Assembly: GCA_030840295.1 (NCBI GenBank) | Contig: JAVEET010000061.1 | Location: 1 to 54,344 of the forward strand | DNA length: 54,344 bases | From: Pseudonocardiales bacterium | GTDB taxonomy: Bacteria; Actinomycetota; Actinomycetes; Mycobacteriales; Jatrophihabitantaceae | Direction of reading: 5' to 3' | Part shown: positions 9,219 through 19,184 of the stretch, in pieces | Numbering within the stretch: position 1 is the first letter of the stretch | Layout: the number at the start of each line of letters is the position of its first letter | Position numbers and translations under genes: made by a program | The notes under the pieces: model-generated | What the model was told of the DNA's origin: nothing | What the model saw: only the letters and a program-made list of their open reading frames with translations | The model's database searches: none

Positions 9219-10514
9219 GTGCCCTCCGGATCGCGTGCCGAACGCCGTGGTCTGCTGGGTCGAGGCGCCCGGTTGACGGCCCAGCTCACCGGTCCGGCGC
9301 AAGCCGGATTGGCCGCCCTGCGTGAGCGTCAACGCGAGTCGGGCTCCGCCCCGACCCGGGGGGTCGCATTCACCGGAACAGTCTGGGTGGGTGGTGAGGC
9401 CGAACCGCGGCCGGGAACCGTGGTCGTGGACGGAGCCGGTCGGATCGCGGCGATCAGCTATGACGATCGCCCGGCGCTGCCGCGGGAATTGCTGGTGCTC
9501 GGCGGGGAACACCACTGGGTGGTGCCGGGAATCGTCGACGCCCACGTGCATCTGGGCTTTGATCCTCGGGTAGCAGACGTGACCGATCCTAGCCGGGTCT
9601 CGGCCAGCGGCAGCGTCAGCGGATTGGACAGCGGACTCGTCGGAGTGCGCGATCTCGGAGCACCACTGCGGTGGGCAGGTCACTGGCAGACCGGTCACCG
9701 ACTGCCGCCGCCGGGGTCTCCTGCCGTCGCCATTTCGGGACCGATTCTGACTGCACCCGGCGGTTACCCGTCTCGGAGCTGGGGCGCCGGCGGCTACGCC
9801 GAATTCGTCTATTCGCCCACTCGGGCTCGATCCGTCGTACAGCACCTCGCGGCCGAAGGTGTCGACTTGATCAAGGTCGCGCTGGAGCGGGGGGACGATG
9901 ACACTCCCACTCTGGGTGCCACCGTGCTGCGAGCGATCGTCGACGCCGCACATGCCGCGGGCCTGGCCGTAGTCGCGCACGCCCTGACCGGGGACCTGGT
10001 CAGCCGTGCATTGGACGCCGGAGTCGATGAACTGGCCCACACCCCGACCGAGCGCTTGGACGAACAGCTGATCGCCAAGATCGCCGCGTCCGGCGTCTCG
10101 GTGACCTCCACCCTTCAGACTTTCTTCTCCTCAGGCTCGGGCCGGGTAGCGGCCGCCAACGCCGCCGATCTGGTCGCGGCCGGCGTGATCTTGCGGTACG
10201 GCACGGATCTCGGCAATGCCGGCACCCGGCCCGGTGTAGATCCGCGTGAGTTGGACCGGCTTGCCGATACCGGACTGGGCCGACTGGGCGCCCTGCGGGC
10301 GGCGACGGAGCGATCTGCCGCAGCGGCGGGCATGCGGTCGCGAACCGGCATGATGCGCCGAGGAGAGCCCGCTGCAATCGTGCTGTTGCCGTTCAGCCCG
10401 CTGGCCGAACCGGGAGTCTGGCGTACACCGGCCGCGGTCTACGCCGACGGGCGGCTTACCGTGGGACAGACCGGATCGAGCCGGCGTAGCCACAGGGAGT
10501 CGACCAACCGATGA
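9219..10514 (+). CDS. Amidohydrolase-family metal-dependent hydrolase (imidazolonepropionase-like)
   Basis: A 431-residue TIM-barrel amidohydrolase. The small N-terminal beta-sandwich (GTVWVGGEAEPRPGTVVV) precedes the HxH metal motif VPGIVDAHVHLGF. Further metal ligands appear in order: the Lys of VDLIKV, the His of VVAHAL and ELAHTP, and the Asp of LRYGTDLG. The composition is that of the prolidase/imidazolonepropionase-like branch that hydrolyses cyclic amides or dipeptides; substrate is unknown. The start is set by the -10 hexamer position. The last codons overlap the next membrane-protein gene by 4 nt (ATGA), so the two are coupled. It is close to but not part of the his operon, which begins at 11940. 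Confidence 0.85.
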   Translation: MPSGSRAERRGLLGRGARLTAQLTGPAQAGLAALRERQRESGSAPTRGVAFTGTVWVGGEAEPRPGTVVVDGAGRIAAISYDDRPALPRELLVLGGEHHWVVPGIVDAHVHLGFDPRVADVTDPSRVSASGSVSGLDSGLVGVRDLGAPLRWAGHWQTGHRLPPPGSPAVAISGPILTAPGGYPSRSWGAGGYAEFVYSPTRARSVVQHLAAEGVDLIKVALERGDDDTPTLGATVLRAIVDAAHAAGLAVVAHALTGDLVSRALDAGVDELAHTPTERLDEQLIAKIAASGVSVTSTLQTFFSSGSGRVAAANAADLVAAGVILRYGTDLGNAGTRPGVDPRELDRLADTGLGRLGALRAATERSAAAAGMRSRTGMMRRGEPAAIVLLPFSPLAEPGVWRTPAAVYADGRLTVGQTGSSRRSHRESTNR

Positions 10515-11170
10515 CATCAGCCGGAACCTGGGAGTACCCGGCTCCGGGGCAGCAGTCTGCGGAGCAGCAGTCAGTTGGCCGTTTCGAGCCCCGGCCGGGT
10601 TCGGTTCGCCCTCTGGCGGTCGTGATCGCGGGTCAGCTACTCCTCGGCGTGGCAGTCGGTCTGATCTGGTTGGCGTGGGCGCCCAGAACGGTGTCCTACC
10701 TGATCCCAGGCAACGGCAACGCGGTCATCGTGATCCCGGACGAGTCGGAGAACCAGATCGCCGGGGACGGCCGCTTCCTGCTTTTATGTGCCGTCGCCGG
10801 GCTGCTGGCCGGGCTGCTGGCCTGGTTCGGCGCCCGTGCCTACCGTGGTCCGCTCATGCTCTCGGCCCTGGGGCTAGGCGCTCTGCTGAGTTCGGCGCTG
10901 GCGAATTTCCTCGGCGAGACCTTCTCGCCGGGAAGCAACACCGGCGCGCTCCGCACCGCCATCCATCCGACGCTGACCCTGCACGCCACGCCACTGTTGT
11001 TGGCCCAATCCTTGGTCGCGGTGCTCGTGTACACGCTGCTGGTGGGGATCTCCTCGGATCCGGAATTCGCGGCGCCGCGCGTCCCGGCTCATCCGGCCGG
11101 CGCAGCTGCGGACGCTGCTCCACCGAGCCTGGGCGATAAGGCGCTCAGGCCGGACGACGCCCGGTCCTGA
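10511..11170 (+). CDS. Four-helix membrane protein, DUF2567-like
   Basis: A 219-residue protein with a hydrophilic N terminus (~35 residues), a first membrane helix, an extracytoplasmic-looking segment with PDESENQIAGDGRF, three more helices, and an Ala/Pro-rich tail. The helix-1 / acidic loop / three-helix pattern recalls actinobacterial DUF2567 proteins, but this is recalled similarity, not a search. It is translationally coupled to the amidohydrolase (ATGA overlap). Its 3' end overlaps the convergent LON-domain gene by 26 nt. No function can be assigned. Confidence 0.75.
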   Translation: MTSAGTWEYPAPGQQSAEQQSVGRFEPRPGSVRPLAVVIAGQLLLGVAVGLIWLAWAPRTVSYLIPGNGNAVIVIPDESENQIAGDGRFLLLCAVAGLLAGLLAWFGARAYRGPLMLSALGLGALLSSALANFLGETFSPGSNTGALRTAIHPTLTLHATPLLLAQSLVAVLVYTLLVGISSDPEFAAPRVPAHPAGAAADAAPPSLGDKALRPDDARS

Positions 11171-11867
11171 AGGCGCTCGCCGGCGCCGGCACCGCTCTGA
11201 GGTGCCGGATCAGGATGGTCTCGCGCCGCAGGATCCGGCGGCCAGCAGTAAGCCGAGCGGCCGTGTCAGCGCAGGACAACAGCAACTGCCGGTCTTCAAG
11301 GGGCAAAGAGGGTAGTTCGGCGAGCGCGTAGGACAGCGACCGGATTGCGATGGGCGGGGTCGATAGCACCGACTCCGCCGTTACCGCGCCGGAGAGCGCT
11401 GCTAGCGCGGCAAGGTGATGGGCCCAGCCCTGGCGCACCGCGGCTGCAGCCCCGGGCTCGACGTCGCCATCGGGCTCGCCGAGGTAGCGAACGGTGGCCA
11501 CCAGGTACGGCTGGGACGTGGTGTCCAGCGACTCGATCACGAATCGGCGTTCGCCGATCGCGGACAGATCGCAACGGCCGTCGGGGTGCGGCACCATGTC
11601 GGTGACCCGAGCCGTGGTGCCCACGTCGAATACATCGGACAGCTCGCCGACCTCCCAGCCCTGCCGCAACGCCACCACCCCGAAGATCGGTGCGCCCGGG
11701 CCGTCCTGATCGAGCAGGTCGGACATCAGCTGCCGGTATCTGGGCTCGAACACGTGAAGCGAGAGCGGCATCTCCGGCACCAGCACCGTGCCGAGCGGGA
11801 AGAGCGGCAACGATTCGGTCTTGTTGCTCTCCCTGGCCGGCGGATCGGTCGACGGTGTGTATTCCAC
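11145..11867 (-). CDS. LON peptidase substrate-binding-domain protein
   Basis: A 240-residue protein containing only the N-terminal LON domain (LPLFPLGTVLVPEMPLSLHVFEPRY at residues ~20-45) with no ATPase or protease domain. Stand-alone LON-domain proteins are common in actinobacteria and of unknown role; they are proposed peptide- or protein-binding modules. GTG 11867 is set by the -10 sequence TACCGT ending 6 nt upstream; an ATG two bases upstream is out of frame. Divergent from hisD with a 72-nt shared promoter region, and convergent with the preceding membrane-protein gene. Confidence 0.85.
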   Translation of the reverse strand: MEYTPSTDPPARESNKTESLPLFPLGTVLVPEMPLSLHVFEPRYRQLMSDLLDQDGPGAPIFGVVALRQGWEVGELSDVFDVGTTARVTDMVPHPDGRCDLSAIGERRFVIESLDTTSQPYLVATVRYLGEPDGDVEPGAAAAVRQGWAHHLAALAALSGAVTAESVLSTPPIAIRSLSYALAELPSLPLEDRQLLLSCADTAARLTAGRRILRRETILIRHLRAVPAPASAFRTGRRPA

Positions 11868-11873
11868 ATTGCT

Positions 11874-11879
11874 ACGGTA
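11874..11879 (-). promoter_or_regulatory. -10 hexamer TACCGT for LON-domain gene (leaderless)
   Basis: On the minus strand TACCGT is followed by 6 nt and GTG 11867, so the start codon would be at or next to the transcription start. Confidence 0.45.
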
Positions 11880-11926
11880 CGGCCATCTGGGCTTGTGGGC
11901 GCGCCAAGTCGTTAGCCCGACGACAC

Positions 11927-11932
11927 TAGACT
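11927..11932 (+). promoter_or_regulatory. -10 hexamer TAGACT for the his operon (leaderless)
   Basis: TAGACT is followed by 7 nt and GTG 11940 of hisD. With a leaderless mRNA there is no room for a leader-peptide attenuator or T-box ahead of hisD. Confidence 0.5.
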
Positions 11933-11939
11933 CAGCCTC

Positions 11940-13310
11940 GTGATGCGTCGCCTCGATCTCCGAATCTCAGGCCCCGTCGACCGGCAGGGGTTCACCCCCG
12001 GTCTCTCGAACAGCAACGAGCGGGCATTCGGCCGAGAGATCCGCCGGGTGCTGCCCCGCGCCGCGGTCGACGTCAGCGCCGCACTCGCTGCGGTCACGCC
12101 ACTCGTCGGGGACGTCCGGGAACGCGGTTATGCGGCCGCCCGCGAGGCGACCGAGCGTTTCGATGGGGTAGCCGTCGACGAACCTCGAGTCCCAACGGAA
12201 GCATTGCGGAGGTCGCTGGAGGATCTCGACCCGGCAGTGCGCGCGGCCCTGGAGGAATCCATCCGCCGGGCGCGGCTGGTACACGCCGAGCAGCGGCGCA
12301 CCACCGTGGAGGTACAGGTGGTGCCCGGGGGCAGCGTCACCGAGAAGTGGATCCCGGTCGACCGGGTCGGCCTGTATGTGCCGGGTGGCCTGGCCGTGTA
12401 CCCATCCTCGGTCGTGATGAACGTCGTCCCGGCTCAGGAAGCCGGGGTGCCGTCGTTGGTGGTGTGCTCGCCGCCGCAGCGGGAGTTCGGCGGATTGCCG
12501 CACCCGGCCATCCTCGCCGCCTGCGCCCTGCTCGGCGTCGACGAGGTGTACGCGGTAGGCGGTGCGCAGGCAATTGCCCTACTGGCTTATGGTGATTCCG
12601 GTTCGGAAAGCAATGCACCGATCGATCCGGTGGACGTCATCACCGGGCCGGGAAACATCTACGTCGCGGCGGCGAAGCGACTGCTGCGCGGCGTCGTCGG
12701 GATCGATGCCGAAGCCGGTCCGACCGAGATCGCGGTCTTGGCCGACGGCACCGCCGACCCGGCGCACGTGGCCGCGGATCTGATCAGCCAGGCCGAGCAC
12801 GATCCGATCGCCGCTTCCGTCCTGGTTACCGACTCGGTCGCACTGGCCGATGCCGTGGACGTCGAGATCGCGCGGCAGGTCAGTCTGACCAAACACGTCG
12901 AACGAGTCACGACCGCATTGTCGGGCCACCAGTCCGCCGTCGTCCTGGTCGAGGACCTCGAACAAGGGCTGGCGGTCGTCAATGCCTATGCCGCCGAGCA
13001 CCTCGAGGTCATCACCGCCGACGCCCGTACGGTGGCCGAACGGGTTCGCAGCGCCGGATGTGTGTTCGTGGGAGCGGACTCCCCGGTCTCGCTGGGCGAT
13101 TACTGTGCCGGTTCCAATCACGTGCTGCCCACCGGTTGCACCGCGCGGCACTCCTCCGGGCTCAGTGTGCAGTCCTTCCTCAAGGGCGTGCATCTGGTGG
13201 AATACAGCCACCAGGCGCTGGCTGACGTCGCCGCCCACGTCATCGCGTTGGCCGACGCCGAGGACCTGCCCGCACACGGAGCCGCGGTGAAGGTGCGGGT
13301 CGGCTCGTGA
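11940..13310 (+). CDS. hisD: Histidinol dehydrogenase
   Basis: Zn-dependent, NAD-dependent enzyme that oxidises L-histidinol to histidine, the last two steps of histidine synthesis. The 456-residue protein shows the family blocks [32 protein letters not shown] and [11 protein letters not shown], including the active-site Glu-His and zinc-ligand His/Asp contexts. The first 20 or so residues extend beyond most HisD proteins. GTG 11940 is the first codon after a TAGACT -10 at 7-nt spacing. hisC starts within its stop codon (GTGA). First gene of the hisDCBH-priA run. Confidence 0.96.
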   Translation: MMRRLDLRISGPVDRQGFTPGLSNSNERAFGREIRRVLPRAAVDVSAALAAVTPLVGDVRERGYAAAREATERFDGVAVDEPRVPTEALRRSLEDLDPAVRAALEESIRRARLVHAEQRRTTVEVQVVPGGSVTEKWIPVDRVGLYVPGGLAVYPSSVVMNVVPAQEAGVPSLVVCSPPQREFGGLPHPAILAACALLGVDEVYAVGGAQAIALLAYGDSGSESNAPIDPVDVITGPGNIYVAAAKRLLRGVVGIDAEAGPTEIAVLADGTADPAHVAADLISQAEHDPIAASVLVTDSVALADAVDVEIARQVSLTKHVERVTTALSGHQSAVVLVEDLEQGLAVVNAYAAEHLEVITADARTVAERVRSAGCVFVGADSPVSLGDYCAGSNHVLPTGCTARHSSGLSVQSFLKGVHLVEYSHQALADVAAHVIALADAEDLPAHGAAVKVRVGS

Positions 13311-14569
13311 GTCTCGATAGGCGGACCGATCCGCCCAAAGGGCTGACCTCAGCGGAGATCAACCTGGCTGACCTGCCGTTGCGAGACGACCTGAGGGGTG
13401 AGCAGCCCTACGGCGCGCCGCAGCTGGACGTGCCGGTGCTGCTGAACGTCAACGAGAACCCTTACCCGCCGAGCGAGGCCGTGGTGGCCGATATCGCGGT
13501 GGCGGTGGCCCAGGCCGCCCGGCAGGTGAACCGCTATCCGGACCGGGAGTTCCTCGGCCTCCGCGCCGACCTGGCCGACTTCCTCGCCGAGGACACCGGG
13601 GTCAGGGTGAGCCCCGAGCAGGTGTGGGCAGCGAACGGATCGAATGAGGTCATGCAGCAGCTCCTGCAGGCCTTCGGGGGCCCGGGACGGACGGCGCTGT
13701 CGTTCGCGCCGACCTATTCGATGTATCCGGAATACGCCCGCAATACCCATACGACGTGGGTGCTGGGTCATCGCGAGCCGGACTTCACCATCGACCTTGA
13801 CCACGCACTCGCGCTGATCGGTGAGCACCGACCCTCGGTGGTCATCCTGACCTCGCCGAACAACCCCACCGGCACCGCGCTGCCGCTGACGGTGGTCGAA
13901 GAGGTGCTTGCCGTAGCACCTGGAGTGGTCGTCGTCGACGAGGCATATGCCGAGTTCCGACGCGCCGGGGTGTCCAGCGCGCTGAATCTGTTGTCCGGAC
14001 ACGGGAATCTGATCGTCACCCGGACCATGAGCAAGGCATTCGCGTACGCCGGTGGCCGGCTCGGTTATCTCGCCTCGTCGGCAGCCGTGGTGGATGCGGT
14101 CCGGATCGTCCGGTTGCCCTACCATCTGTCGGCGATCCAGCAGGCCGCCGCGAGGGCGGCGTTGGCCCATCGGGCCGAGGCACTGGCCCACATCAGCCAG
14201 CTGCGAGCCGAGCGGGACGCCACAGTGGCCTGGCTGCGCGGGCTCGGGCTGGAGGTGGCCGACTCCGATGCCAACTTCGTCCTCTTCGGGCGGTTCGGAG
14301 ATCGGCACGCCGTCTGGGAGCAACTGCTGGCTCAGGGCGTGTTGATTCGCGAGGTCGGGCCAGCGGGATGGTTGCGGGTGTCCATCGGCAGCAAGTCGGA
14401 GATGGCGGCGTTCCGGACCGCGTTGGCCGGCGTACTCGACGCAGTCGAGTTTGCAGGTTGGCGCGGCCCCGAGCACGGTGGCGATACCGATTCGACTGGC
14501 GGCGGCTCGGTACGCGAAGATGGTCTGGACCCAGTCCAAGCACCGGATACAGAGGGAGCTCGCAGGTGA
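13307..14569 (+). CDS. hisC: Histidinol-phosphate aminotransferase
   Basis: PLP fold-type I aminotransferase making histidinol phosphate from imidazole acetol phosphate and glutamate. The 420-residue protein shows [10 protein letters not shown] near the N terminus, the SPNNPTGT cofactor motif, VVDEAYAEF, and the PLP lysine in [10 protein letters not shown] (K243). About 35 extra residues at the C terminus, Gly/Asp/Ser-rich, are beyond the usual HisC end. GTG 13307 overlaps hisD stop and hisB starts in its stop codon, so hisD-hisC-hisB are translationally coupled. Confidence 0.96.
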   Translation: MSLDRRTDPPKGLTSAEINLADLPLRDDLRGEQPYGAPQLDVPVLLNVNENPYPPSEAVVADIAVAVAQAARQVNRYPDREFLGLRADLADFLAEDTGVRVSPEQVWAANGSNEVMQQLLQAFGGPGRTALSFAPTYSMYPEYARNTHTTWVLGHREPDFTIDLDHALALIGEHRPSVVILTSPNNPTGTALPLTVVEEVLAVAPGVVVVDEAYAEFRRAGVSSALNLLSGHGNLIVTRTMSKAFAYAGGRLGYLASSAAVVDAVRIVRLPYHLSAIQQAAARAALAHRAEALAHISQLRAERDATVAWLRGLGLEVADSDANFVLFGRFGDRHAVWEQLLAQGVLIREVGPAGWLRVSIGSKSEMAAFRTALAGVLDAVEFAGWRGPEHGGDTDSTGGGSVREDGLDPVQAPDTEGARR

Positions 14570-15168
14570 GCCGCATCGGCCGCATAGAGCGCAGCACCAC
14601 CGAGACGAAGGTCCTGGTCGAGATCGATCTGGACGGCGCCGGGCACACCGACGTGAGTACCGGTGTCGGGTTCTACGATCACATGCTGACCTCATTCGGC
14701 AAGCACGGCATGTTCGACCTGACCGTGCAGGTCGAGGGCGATCTGCACATCGACTCCCACCACACCGTCGAGGACGCGGCGATCGCGCTCGGCCAAGCCT
14801 TCGCGGATGCGGCCGGCGACAAGGCCGGCACCCGCCGGTTCGGCGATGCGGTGATCCCGATGGATGAGGCTCTGGTGTCCGCGGCGGTGGATCTGTCGGG
14901 TCGGCCGTACCTCGTGCACAACGAGCCGGACGGTGCGCCGCCCTACATCATCGGTCAGGACAGCTCGTACGCGACGACACTCACCCGCCATGTCTTCGAA
15001 TCGTTCACCTATCACGCCCGGATCGCGCTGCATGTGAGCGTGCATTCCGGCCGCGACTGGCACCACATCACCGAGGCCCAATACAAGGCGGTGGCGCGCG
15101 CCCTGCGGGCGGCCGTCGAGTTGGACCCCCGCCAGTCCGGCGTGCCGTCGACCAAGGGCGTGCTGTAG
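14566..15168 (+). CDS. hisB: Imidazoleglycerol-phosphate dehydratase
   Basis: Mn-dependent dehydration of imidazole glycerol phosphate. The 200-residue monofunctional form lacks the phosphatase domain of enterobacterial HisB. Family motifs with metal ligands are present: [29 protein letters not shown], and the C-terminal [19 protein letters not shown] 14566 overlaps the hisC stop (GTGA); the frame upstream of this is an hisC shadow. Ends with the usual VPSTKGVL. hisH starts 3 nt after its stop. Confidence 0.96.
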   Translation: MSRIGRIERSTTETKVLVEIDLDGAGHTDVSTGVGFYDHMLTSFGKHGMFDLTVQVEGDLHIDSHHTVEDAAIALGQAFADAAGDKAGTRRFGDAVIPMDEALVSAAVDLSGRPYLVHNEPDGAPPYIIGQDSSYATTLTRHVFESFTYHARIALHVSVHSGRDWHHITEAQYKAVARALRAAVELDPRQSGVPSTKGVL

Positions 15169-15171
15169 CCG

Positions 15172-15885
15172 GTGCGGATCGTTGTGCTCGACTATGGGTC
15201 GGGCAATGTGCGTTCAGCCGTCCGTGCCCTTGAAAAGGTCGGTTCCGAGCTGTCGGGTACTCGGCTCGAGGGCGATCTGCAGGTCGAACTCACCGCCGAT
15301 CGGGACGCGGCGGTGGCCGCTGACGGACTGGTGGTACCCGGCGTCGGTGCGTTCGCGGCCTGTATGGCCGGGCTGAACGCTCTTGACACCCAAGGCATCC
15401 TCGCCGAGCGGTTGGCGGCCGGTCGTCCCGTACTCGGTATCTGTGTCGGCATGCAGGTCCTGTTCGAGGCCGGCATCGAACACGGGGTCGAGACCGCGGG
15501 CCTGGGGCTGCTCCCGGGGCGCGTCGAACTCCTGCACGCCCCGGTGATTCCGCACATTGGATGGAACACCGTGTCGCCGCCGGCCGATTCGGCGTTGTTC
15601 GCAGGTGTCGGGGCCGGGACCCGCTTCTACTTCGTGCATTCCTACGCCGTACACGCCCAAGTTGGAGACCGGCAGAGCACGGCCTATGCCGCAACCCTGG
15701 CCGAACACGGCGAATCCTTCGTGGCCGCGGCGGAATCGCCGCTGCTGTCGGCGACCCAGTTCCACCCGGAGAAGTCCGGCAATGCCGGGCAGTTGTTGCT
15801 GGGCAACTGGCTGCGGTCGTTGGCGCCGACCGAAGGAGTTGCGCCTGCGGCACAGCTTGGCCCTGTAAAACAAGGAGAATCATGA
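15172..15885 (+). CDS. hisH: Imidazole glycerol phosphate synthase, glutaminase subunit
   Basis: Class I glutamine amidotransferase that supplies ammonia to HisF. The 237-residue protein contains DYGSGNVRS, the nucleophile elbow GICVGMQ (C91) and the His-Glu pair TQFHPEKSG (H198, E200). The C terminus is about 20 residues longer than typical, ending just before the next SD. It pairs with HisF, which here is not the next gene but lies 2.4 kb away beyond priA and an inserted minus-strand oxidase. An AAGGAG within its last codons serves the priA start. Confidence 0.96.
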   Translation: MRIVVLDYGSGNVRSAVRALEKVGSELSGTRLEGDLQVELTADRDAAVAADGLVVPGVGAFAACMAGLNALDTQGILAERLAAGRPVLGICVGMQVLFEAGIEHGVETAGLGLLPGRVELLHAPVIPHIGWNTVSPPADSALFAGVGAGTRFYFVHSYAVHAQVGDRQSTAYAATLAEHGESFVAAAESPLLSATQFHPEKSGNAGQLLLGNWLRSLAPTEGVAPAAQLGPVKQGES

Positions 15886-16610
15886 GCCTGGTCCTGTTGC
15901 CCGCGGTCGATGTCGCGGACGGCGCCGCAGTGCGACTGGTCCAAGGTGCGGCCGGTACCGAGACCTCGTACGGCAGTCCGCTGGACGCCGCGCTGGCCTG
16001 GCAGAGCGGCGGCGCGGAGTGGATACACCTGGTCGACCTCGATGCGGCGTTCGGCCGGGGAACCAACCGGGAACTGCTCGCCGATGTGGTCGGCCGTTTG
16101 GACGTCGCCGTGGAACTGTCCGGTGGCATCCGCGACGACGCGTCGCTGGAATCGGCGTTGGCCACCGGCTGCGCGCGGGTGAACCTGGGTACCGCGGCGT
16201 TGGAATCGCCGGACTGGGTGCGGTCGGCGATAGCCAGGCACGGCGAGAAGATCGCAGTCGGTCTGGATGTGCGCGGCACGACGCTGGCCGCCCGCGGCTG
16301 GACCTCCGAAGGCGGTGATCTGTACGAGACGCTGGCCCGACTGGACGCCGACGGTTGCGCCCGCTATGTCGTGACCGACGTCCATCGGGACGGCACTCTC
16401 ACCGGACCGAATCTGGAACTGCTGCGCACAGTCTGCGCCGCCACCGACAAGCCGGTCGTCGCCTCCGGCGGGGTGTCCTCGCTCGCTGACCTGCGACAGC
16501 TGGCCGGTCTGACGGGCCTCGGAGTCGAGGGCGCCATCGTCGGGAAGGCTCTTTATGCGGGTGCCTTCACGCTGCCCGAGGCGCTGGAAGCGGTGCGGGT
16601 CACGGCCTGA
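15882..16610 (+). CDS. priA: PriA: bifunctional ProFAR isomerase / phosphoribosylanthranilate isomerase
   Basis: (beta/alpha)8-barrel isomerase acting in histidine synthesis (HisA) and, in actinobacteria, also in tryptophan synthesis (TrpF). The 242-residue sequence follows mycobacterial PriA closely: [18 protein letters not shown] with catalytic Asp10, [42 protein letters not shown] with the second catalytic Asp, and ASGGVSSL. No separate trpF is present among the trp genes here, supporting dual use. ATG 15882 overlaps the hisH stop and has AAGGAG 6 nt upstream. The dual activity is family knowledge, not proven by sequence. Confidence 0.95.
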   Translation: MSLVLLPAVDVADGAAVRLVQGAAGTETSYGSPLDAALAWQSGGAEWIHLVDLDAAFGRGTNRELLADVVGRLDVAVELSGGIRDDASLESALATGCARVNLGTAALESPDWVRSAIARHGEKIAVGLDVRGTTLAARGWTSEGGDLYETLARLDADGCARYVVTDVHRDGTLTGPNLELLRTVCAATDKPVVASGGVSSLADLRQLAGLTGLGVEGAIVGKALYAGAFTLPEALEAVRVTA

Positions 16611-18225
16611 CCGCTTGGGCGAAGGTGAACAGGTTGCCCGGGTCGTACTGCTTCTTGATGCCTTGCAGCCGCGGATAGTTGCCGCCCCAGTAGGCCGAGC
16701 CGTAGTCGGTGATGGCCGCGTCGGCGTAATTCGAATACGCCGAGGTGCCGGTCCATTGCAGGAGGTCGGCGCGTTGCCGGCGCACGAACGTGTCGAAGGG
16801 AGCCGGCGAGGAACCCGTGCGGCCGGTCATCGATGCCCACGTCGCCGTGTATTGGATGAGCGCCAAGGCTTCGCGGTGTACGAACGCGGTGTCCGCCGGA
16901 GCGGCTCGCGCCACCGCACCACCGAGTGCGTCGAACGAGACGCCGCCCTCGACCATCCTGGACACATTCATCCCGGATCGGACCACCGATACTGCGGCCT
17001 TCACCCCGGCGGCGGGCAGCGGGCTATTCAGCACTGCGGAGGTGGCGGCGAAAGGTTGCCTCTTTGCGGGTGTGAGTGCACCGGCCAGACATTGCGCGGT
17101 CGTTTTCCCCGAACACCCGGCTTCCAGCAGCATCGCGCTCGGGTAGTCGAGCGACTCCAGCTGATTCACTGTCGTCGGGGCGCCGATCGAGGCCAGCAAC
17201 GGCGTCAATTGGCCTGTCAGTGCTGACCGAGGCCCGATCCAAGTACCCGAGACGGTGGCTCGCAACCGGCCGTTGGCCGGACCGGCCAGTAGCTTGCAGG
17301 TCGTCCAGAGTTTGGCGTCGATGCGGCTCAGCCAACGCTGCCAGCTGCTCAGCACCTGCTCGGCGTGGCCGAAATCCCATTCGAGGTAGAAAGTGTGCAC
17401 GCGCGGTGCGGGTCGCAGCGCCACCGTGAAAGCGGTCACCGCACCGAAGCTGCCACCGCCACCACCACGCAGGGCCCAGAAGAGATCCGGCTGGGAACTG
17501 CGGTTGACGTCTCGTATTTGCCCGTCGGCCGTCACCAGCTGAACCGATTGCACCGCATCGCAGGTCAGACCGAATGCGCGGGCGAGTACACCGACGCCGC
17601 CCCCCAAGGCCAAGCCGGTGATGCCGACGGTCGGGCAAGATCCGGCAGCCAGGGCAAGGCCTTTCGCGCCCAGTGCGGCGTATAGCGCACCCAGGCGGGC
17701 GCCGGCTCCGATTCTGGCCGTGCCGGCCGGGCGATCGATCTGCACCGTCGACAGTGCAGACACATCGATGACCAGTCCGGAGCCGCTTGACCAACCGCCG
17801 TAGGAGTGACCACCTGAGCGCAGCGCGAGCGGGACGGAGGCGGCCGTGGCGAACCGAACGCATGCAGCCACCTCGGCGGCCGAGCGCACCTGCGCGATTG
17901 CCGCGGGTTTGGCGGTGGCATCGAAGCGGGGGTTGTACAGCGTGGCCGCGGCCGGGTACGCCCGATTTCCCGGCTGAAGCAGCGGTGCTGACAGCTGCCT
18001 GGACAGGCTGCTGAAAGTCGGCGGGCCGGACGGGGAGACTGCGCCGGACGGGGAGACTGCGCCGGACGGGGTGATGCTGCCGGCCGTGGTCGACAAGGTT
18101 GATGGCGACGCGGAGTTCGGTGCTGACCTGGTGGGCGTGCAGGCGGCGAGCAGCCCGGTCAATCCCAACCCACCGGCCGTTGCCAGCAGGGCGCGCCGGC
18201 TGACGTCGGGCTTCGCCTCGTTCAT
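16600..18225 (-). CDS. Tat-exported FAD-linked oxidase lipoprotein (BBE-like)
   Basis: A 541-residue protein. The N terminus has a twin-arginine motif SRRALLA (residues 9-15), a hydrophobic stretch and lipobox LLAAC (C29), so it is predicted to be exported folded and lipid-anchored. A Ser/Pro/Gly linker with SPSGAV repeats follows. The FAD-binding domain has RSGGHSYGG (H140) and [10 protein letters not shown] (C197), the two positions that carry bicovalent FAD in berberine-bridge-type oxidases. The C terminus carries the BBE motif YDPGNLF. Substrate unknown; relatives oxidise alcohols, sugars or secondary metabolites. It lies on the opposite strand between priA and hisF, overlapping the priA end by 11 nt. 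GGTGGAG precedes the ATG by 5 nt; TATCTT lies further upstream. Confidence 0.9.
   Translation of the reverse strand: MNEAKPDVSRRALLATAGGLGLTGLLAACTPTRSAPNSASPSTLSTTAGSITPSGAVSPSGAVSPSGPPTFSSLSRQLSAPLLQPGNRAYPAAATLYNPRFDATAKPAAIAQVRSAAEVAACVRFATAASVPLALRSGGHSYGGWSSGSGLVIDVSALSTVQIDRPAGTARIGAGARLGALYAALGAKGLALAAGSCPTVGITGLALGGGVGVLARAFGLTCDAVQSVQLVTADGQIRDVNRSSQPDLFWALRGGGGGSFGAVTAFTVALRPAPRVHTFYLEWDFGHAEQVLSSWQRWLSRIDAKLWTTCKLLAGPANGRLRATVSGTWIGPRSALTGQLTPLLASIGAPTTVNQLESLDYPSAMLLEAGCSGKTTAQCLAGALTPAKRQPFAATSAVLNSPLPAAGVKAAVSVVRSGMNVSRMVEGGVSFDALGGAVARAAPADTAFVHREALALIQYTATWASMTGRTGSSPAPFDTFVRRQRADLLQWTGTSAYSNYADAAITDYGSAYWGGNYPRLQGIKKQYDPGNLFTFAQAVRP
18025..18071 (-). repeat. 18-bp tandem repeat encoding SPSGAV
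   Basis: Two perfect 18-bp units (18025-18042, 18043-18060) and a partial third lie in the linker after the lipobox of the FAD oxidase. The repeat is in frame, so copy-number change would alter only linker length. Confidence 0.8.
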
Positions 18226-18319
18226 CGCGCTCCACCGGCCATCTGGATCAAGATAGACCCGCCACGGCGCCGCGCCGGGTGGCTCGACCGGCGTGGCGAG
18301 ATCCGGTGCCGGCGTACGG

Positions 18320-18325
18320 CAAAAT
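18320..18325 (+). promoter_or_regulatory. Possible -10 (CAAAAT) for hisF
   Basis: CAAAAT ends 7 nt before ATG 18333; it lacks the first T of TANNNT. It fits the same start-codon-proximal layout as other genes here and shows hisF can be transcribed separately from hisDCBH-priA. Confidence 0.35.
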
Positions 18326-18332
18326 GGGGTTC

Positions 18333-19106
18333 ATGCCGGTCGCCGTTCGTGTCATCCCGTGTCTGGACGTCGATGCCGGACGGGTGGTCAAGGGCGTGAA
18401 CTTCACCGGGTTGCGCGATGCCGGCGATCCGGTCGAGCTGGCCCGCCGGTATGACGAGGAGGGCGCCGACGAGCTCACCTTCCTCGACATCACGGCGTCT
18501 TCGTCCGGCCGGGAGACGACGTACGACATCGTGCGCCGGACGGCCGAGCAAGTCTTCATCCCATTGACCGTGGGCGGCGGGGTGCGCTCGGTCGCCGACG
18601 TGGACGCGCTGCTACGTGCGGGCGCGGACAAGGTCGGCGTGAATACCGCCGCGATCGCCCGGCCGGAACTGCTCAGCGATATCGCCGAACGATTCGGCCG
18701 GCAGGTCCTGGTGCTGTCGGTGGACGCCCGGCGGGTGCCCGAAGGGTCGGCGGCGACCGAATCCGGCTTCGAGGTGACCACCCACGGAGGCCGGCGGGGG
18801 ACCGGGATCGACGCAGTCGATTGGGCCCGTCGCGGCGCGGAGCTCGGGGCCGGGGAGATCCTGCTCAACTCCATGGACGCCGATGGGACGCGGGACGGCT
18901 TCGATCTGCCGTTGATCCGGCTGGTCCGGGCCAACGTCGGGGTTCCGGTGATCGCCAGCGGTGGAGCCGGTAAGGCGGCGGACTTCGCCCCAGCCGTCGA
19001 GGCCGGGGCCGACGCGGTGCTGGCCGCCAGCGTGTTTCATTTCCGCACCCTGACCGTGGGTGAGGTCAAGCGTGACCTGGCCGCGCACGGCGTGACGGTT
19101 CGCTGA
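18333..19106 (+). CDS. hisF: Imidazole glycerol phosphate synthase, cyclase subunit
   Basis: Barrel enzyme that uses ammonia from HisH to form imidazole glycerol phosphate and AICAR. The 257-residue product is standard length. It begins [21 protein letters not shown] with the catalytic Asp of CLDVD; the second catalytic Asp is in LSVDARR. Other blocks are GGGVRS and [14 protein letters not shown] 18333 gives the family N terminus exactly; ATG 18324 is a possible three-residue extension. Separated from hisH/priA by the minus-strand FAD oxidase. Confidence 0.96.
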   Translation: MPVAVRVIPCLDVDAGRVVKGVNFTGLRDAGDPVELARRYDEEGADELTFLDITASSSGRETTYDIVRRTAEQVFIPLTVGGGVRSVADVDALLRAGADKVGVNTAAIARPELLSDIAERFGRQVLVLSVDARRVPEGSAATESGFEVTTHGGRRGTGIDAVDWARRGAELGAGEILLNSMDADGTRDGFDLPLIRLVRANVGVPVIASGGAGKAADFAPAVEAGADAVLAASVFHFRTLTVGEVKRDLAAHGVTVR

Positions 19107-19184
19107 GCCGTACCTAGCTGCTCGCCAACGCATCGCCGGCCTCCCGGTAGCGGGGGTGAATGGTATGCGGCACTATCAGTACTC

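Noticed and set aside
11867-11940. Histidine leader peptide or T-box upstream of hisD
   Set aside because: The space is too short, and the -10 lies 7 nt from the start codon; no His-codon run is present.
18206-18225. Six-codon leader ORF (MAGGAR) ending in ATGA at the FAD-oxidase start
   Set aside because: TATCTT is 7 nt before its ATG, but GGTGGAG within it is a good SD for the oxidase, so an ordinary short leader explains the region.
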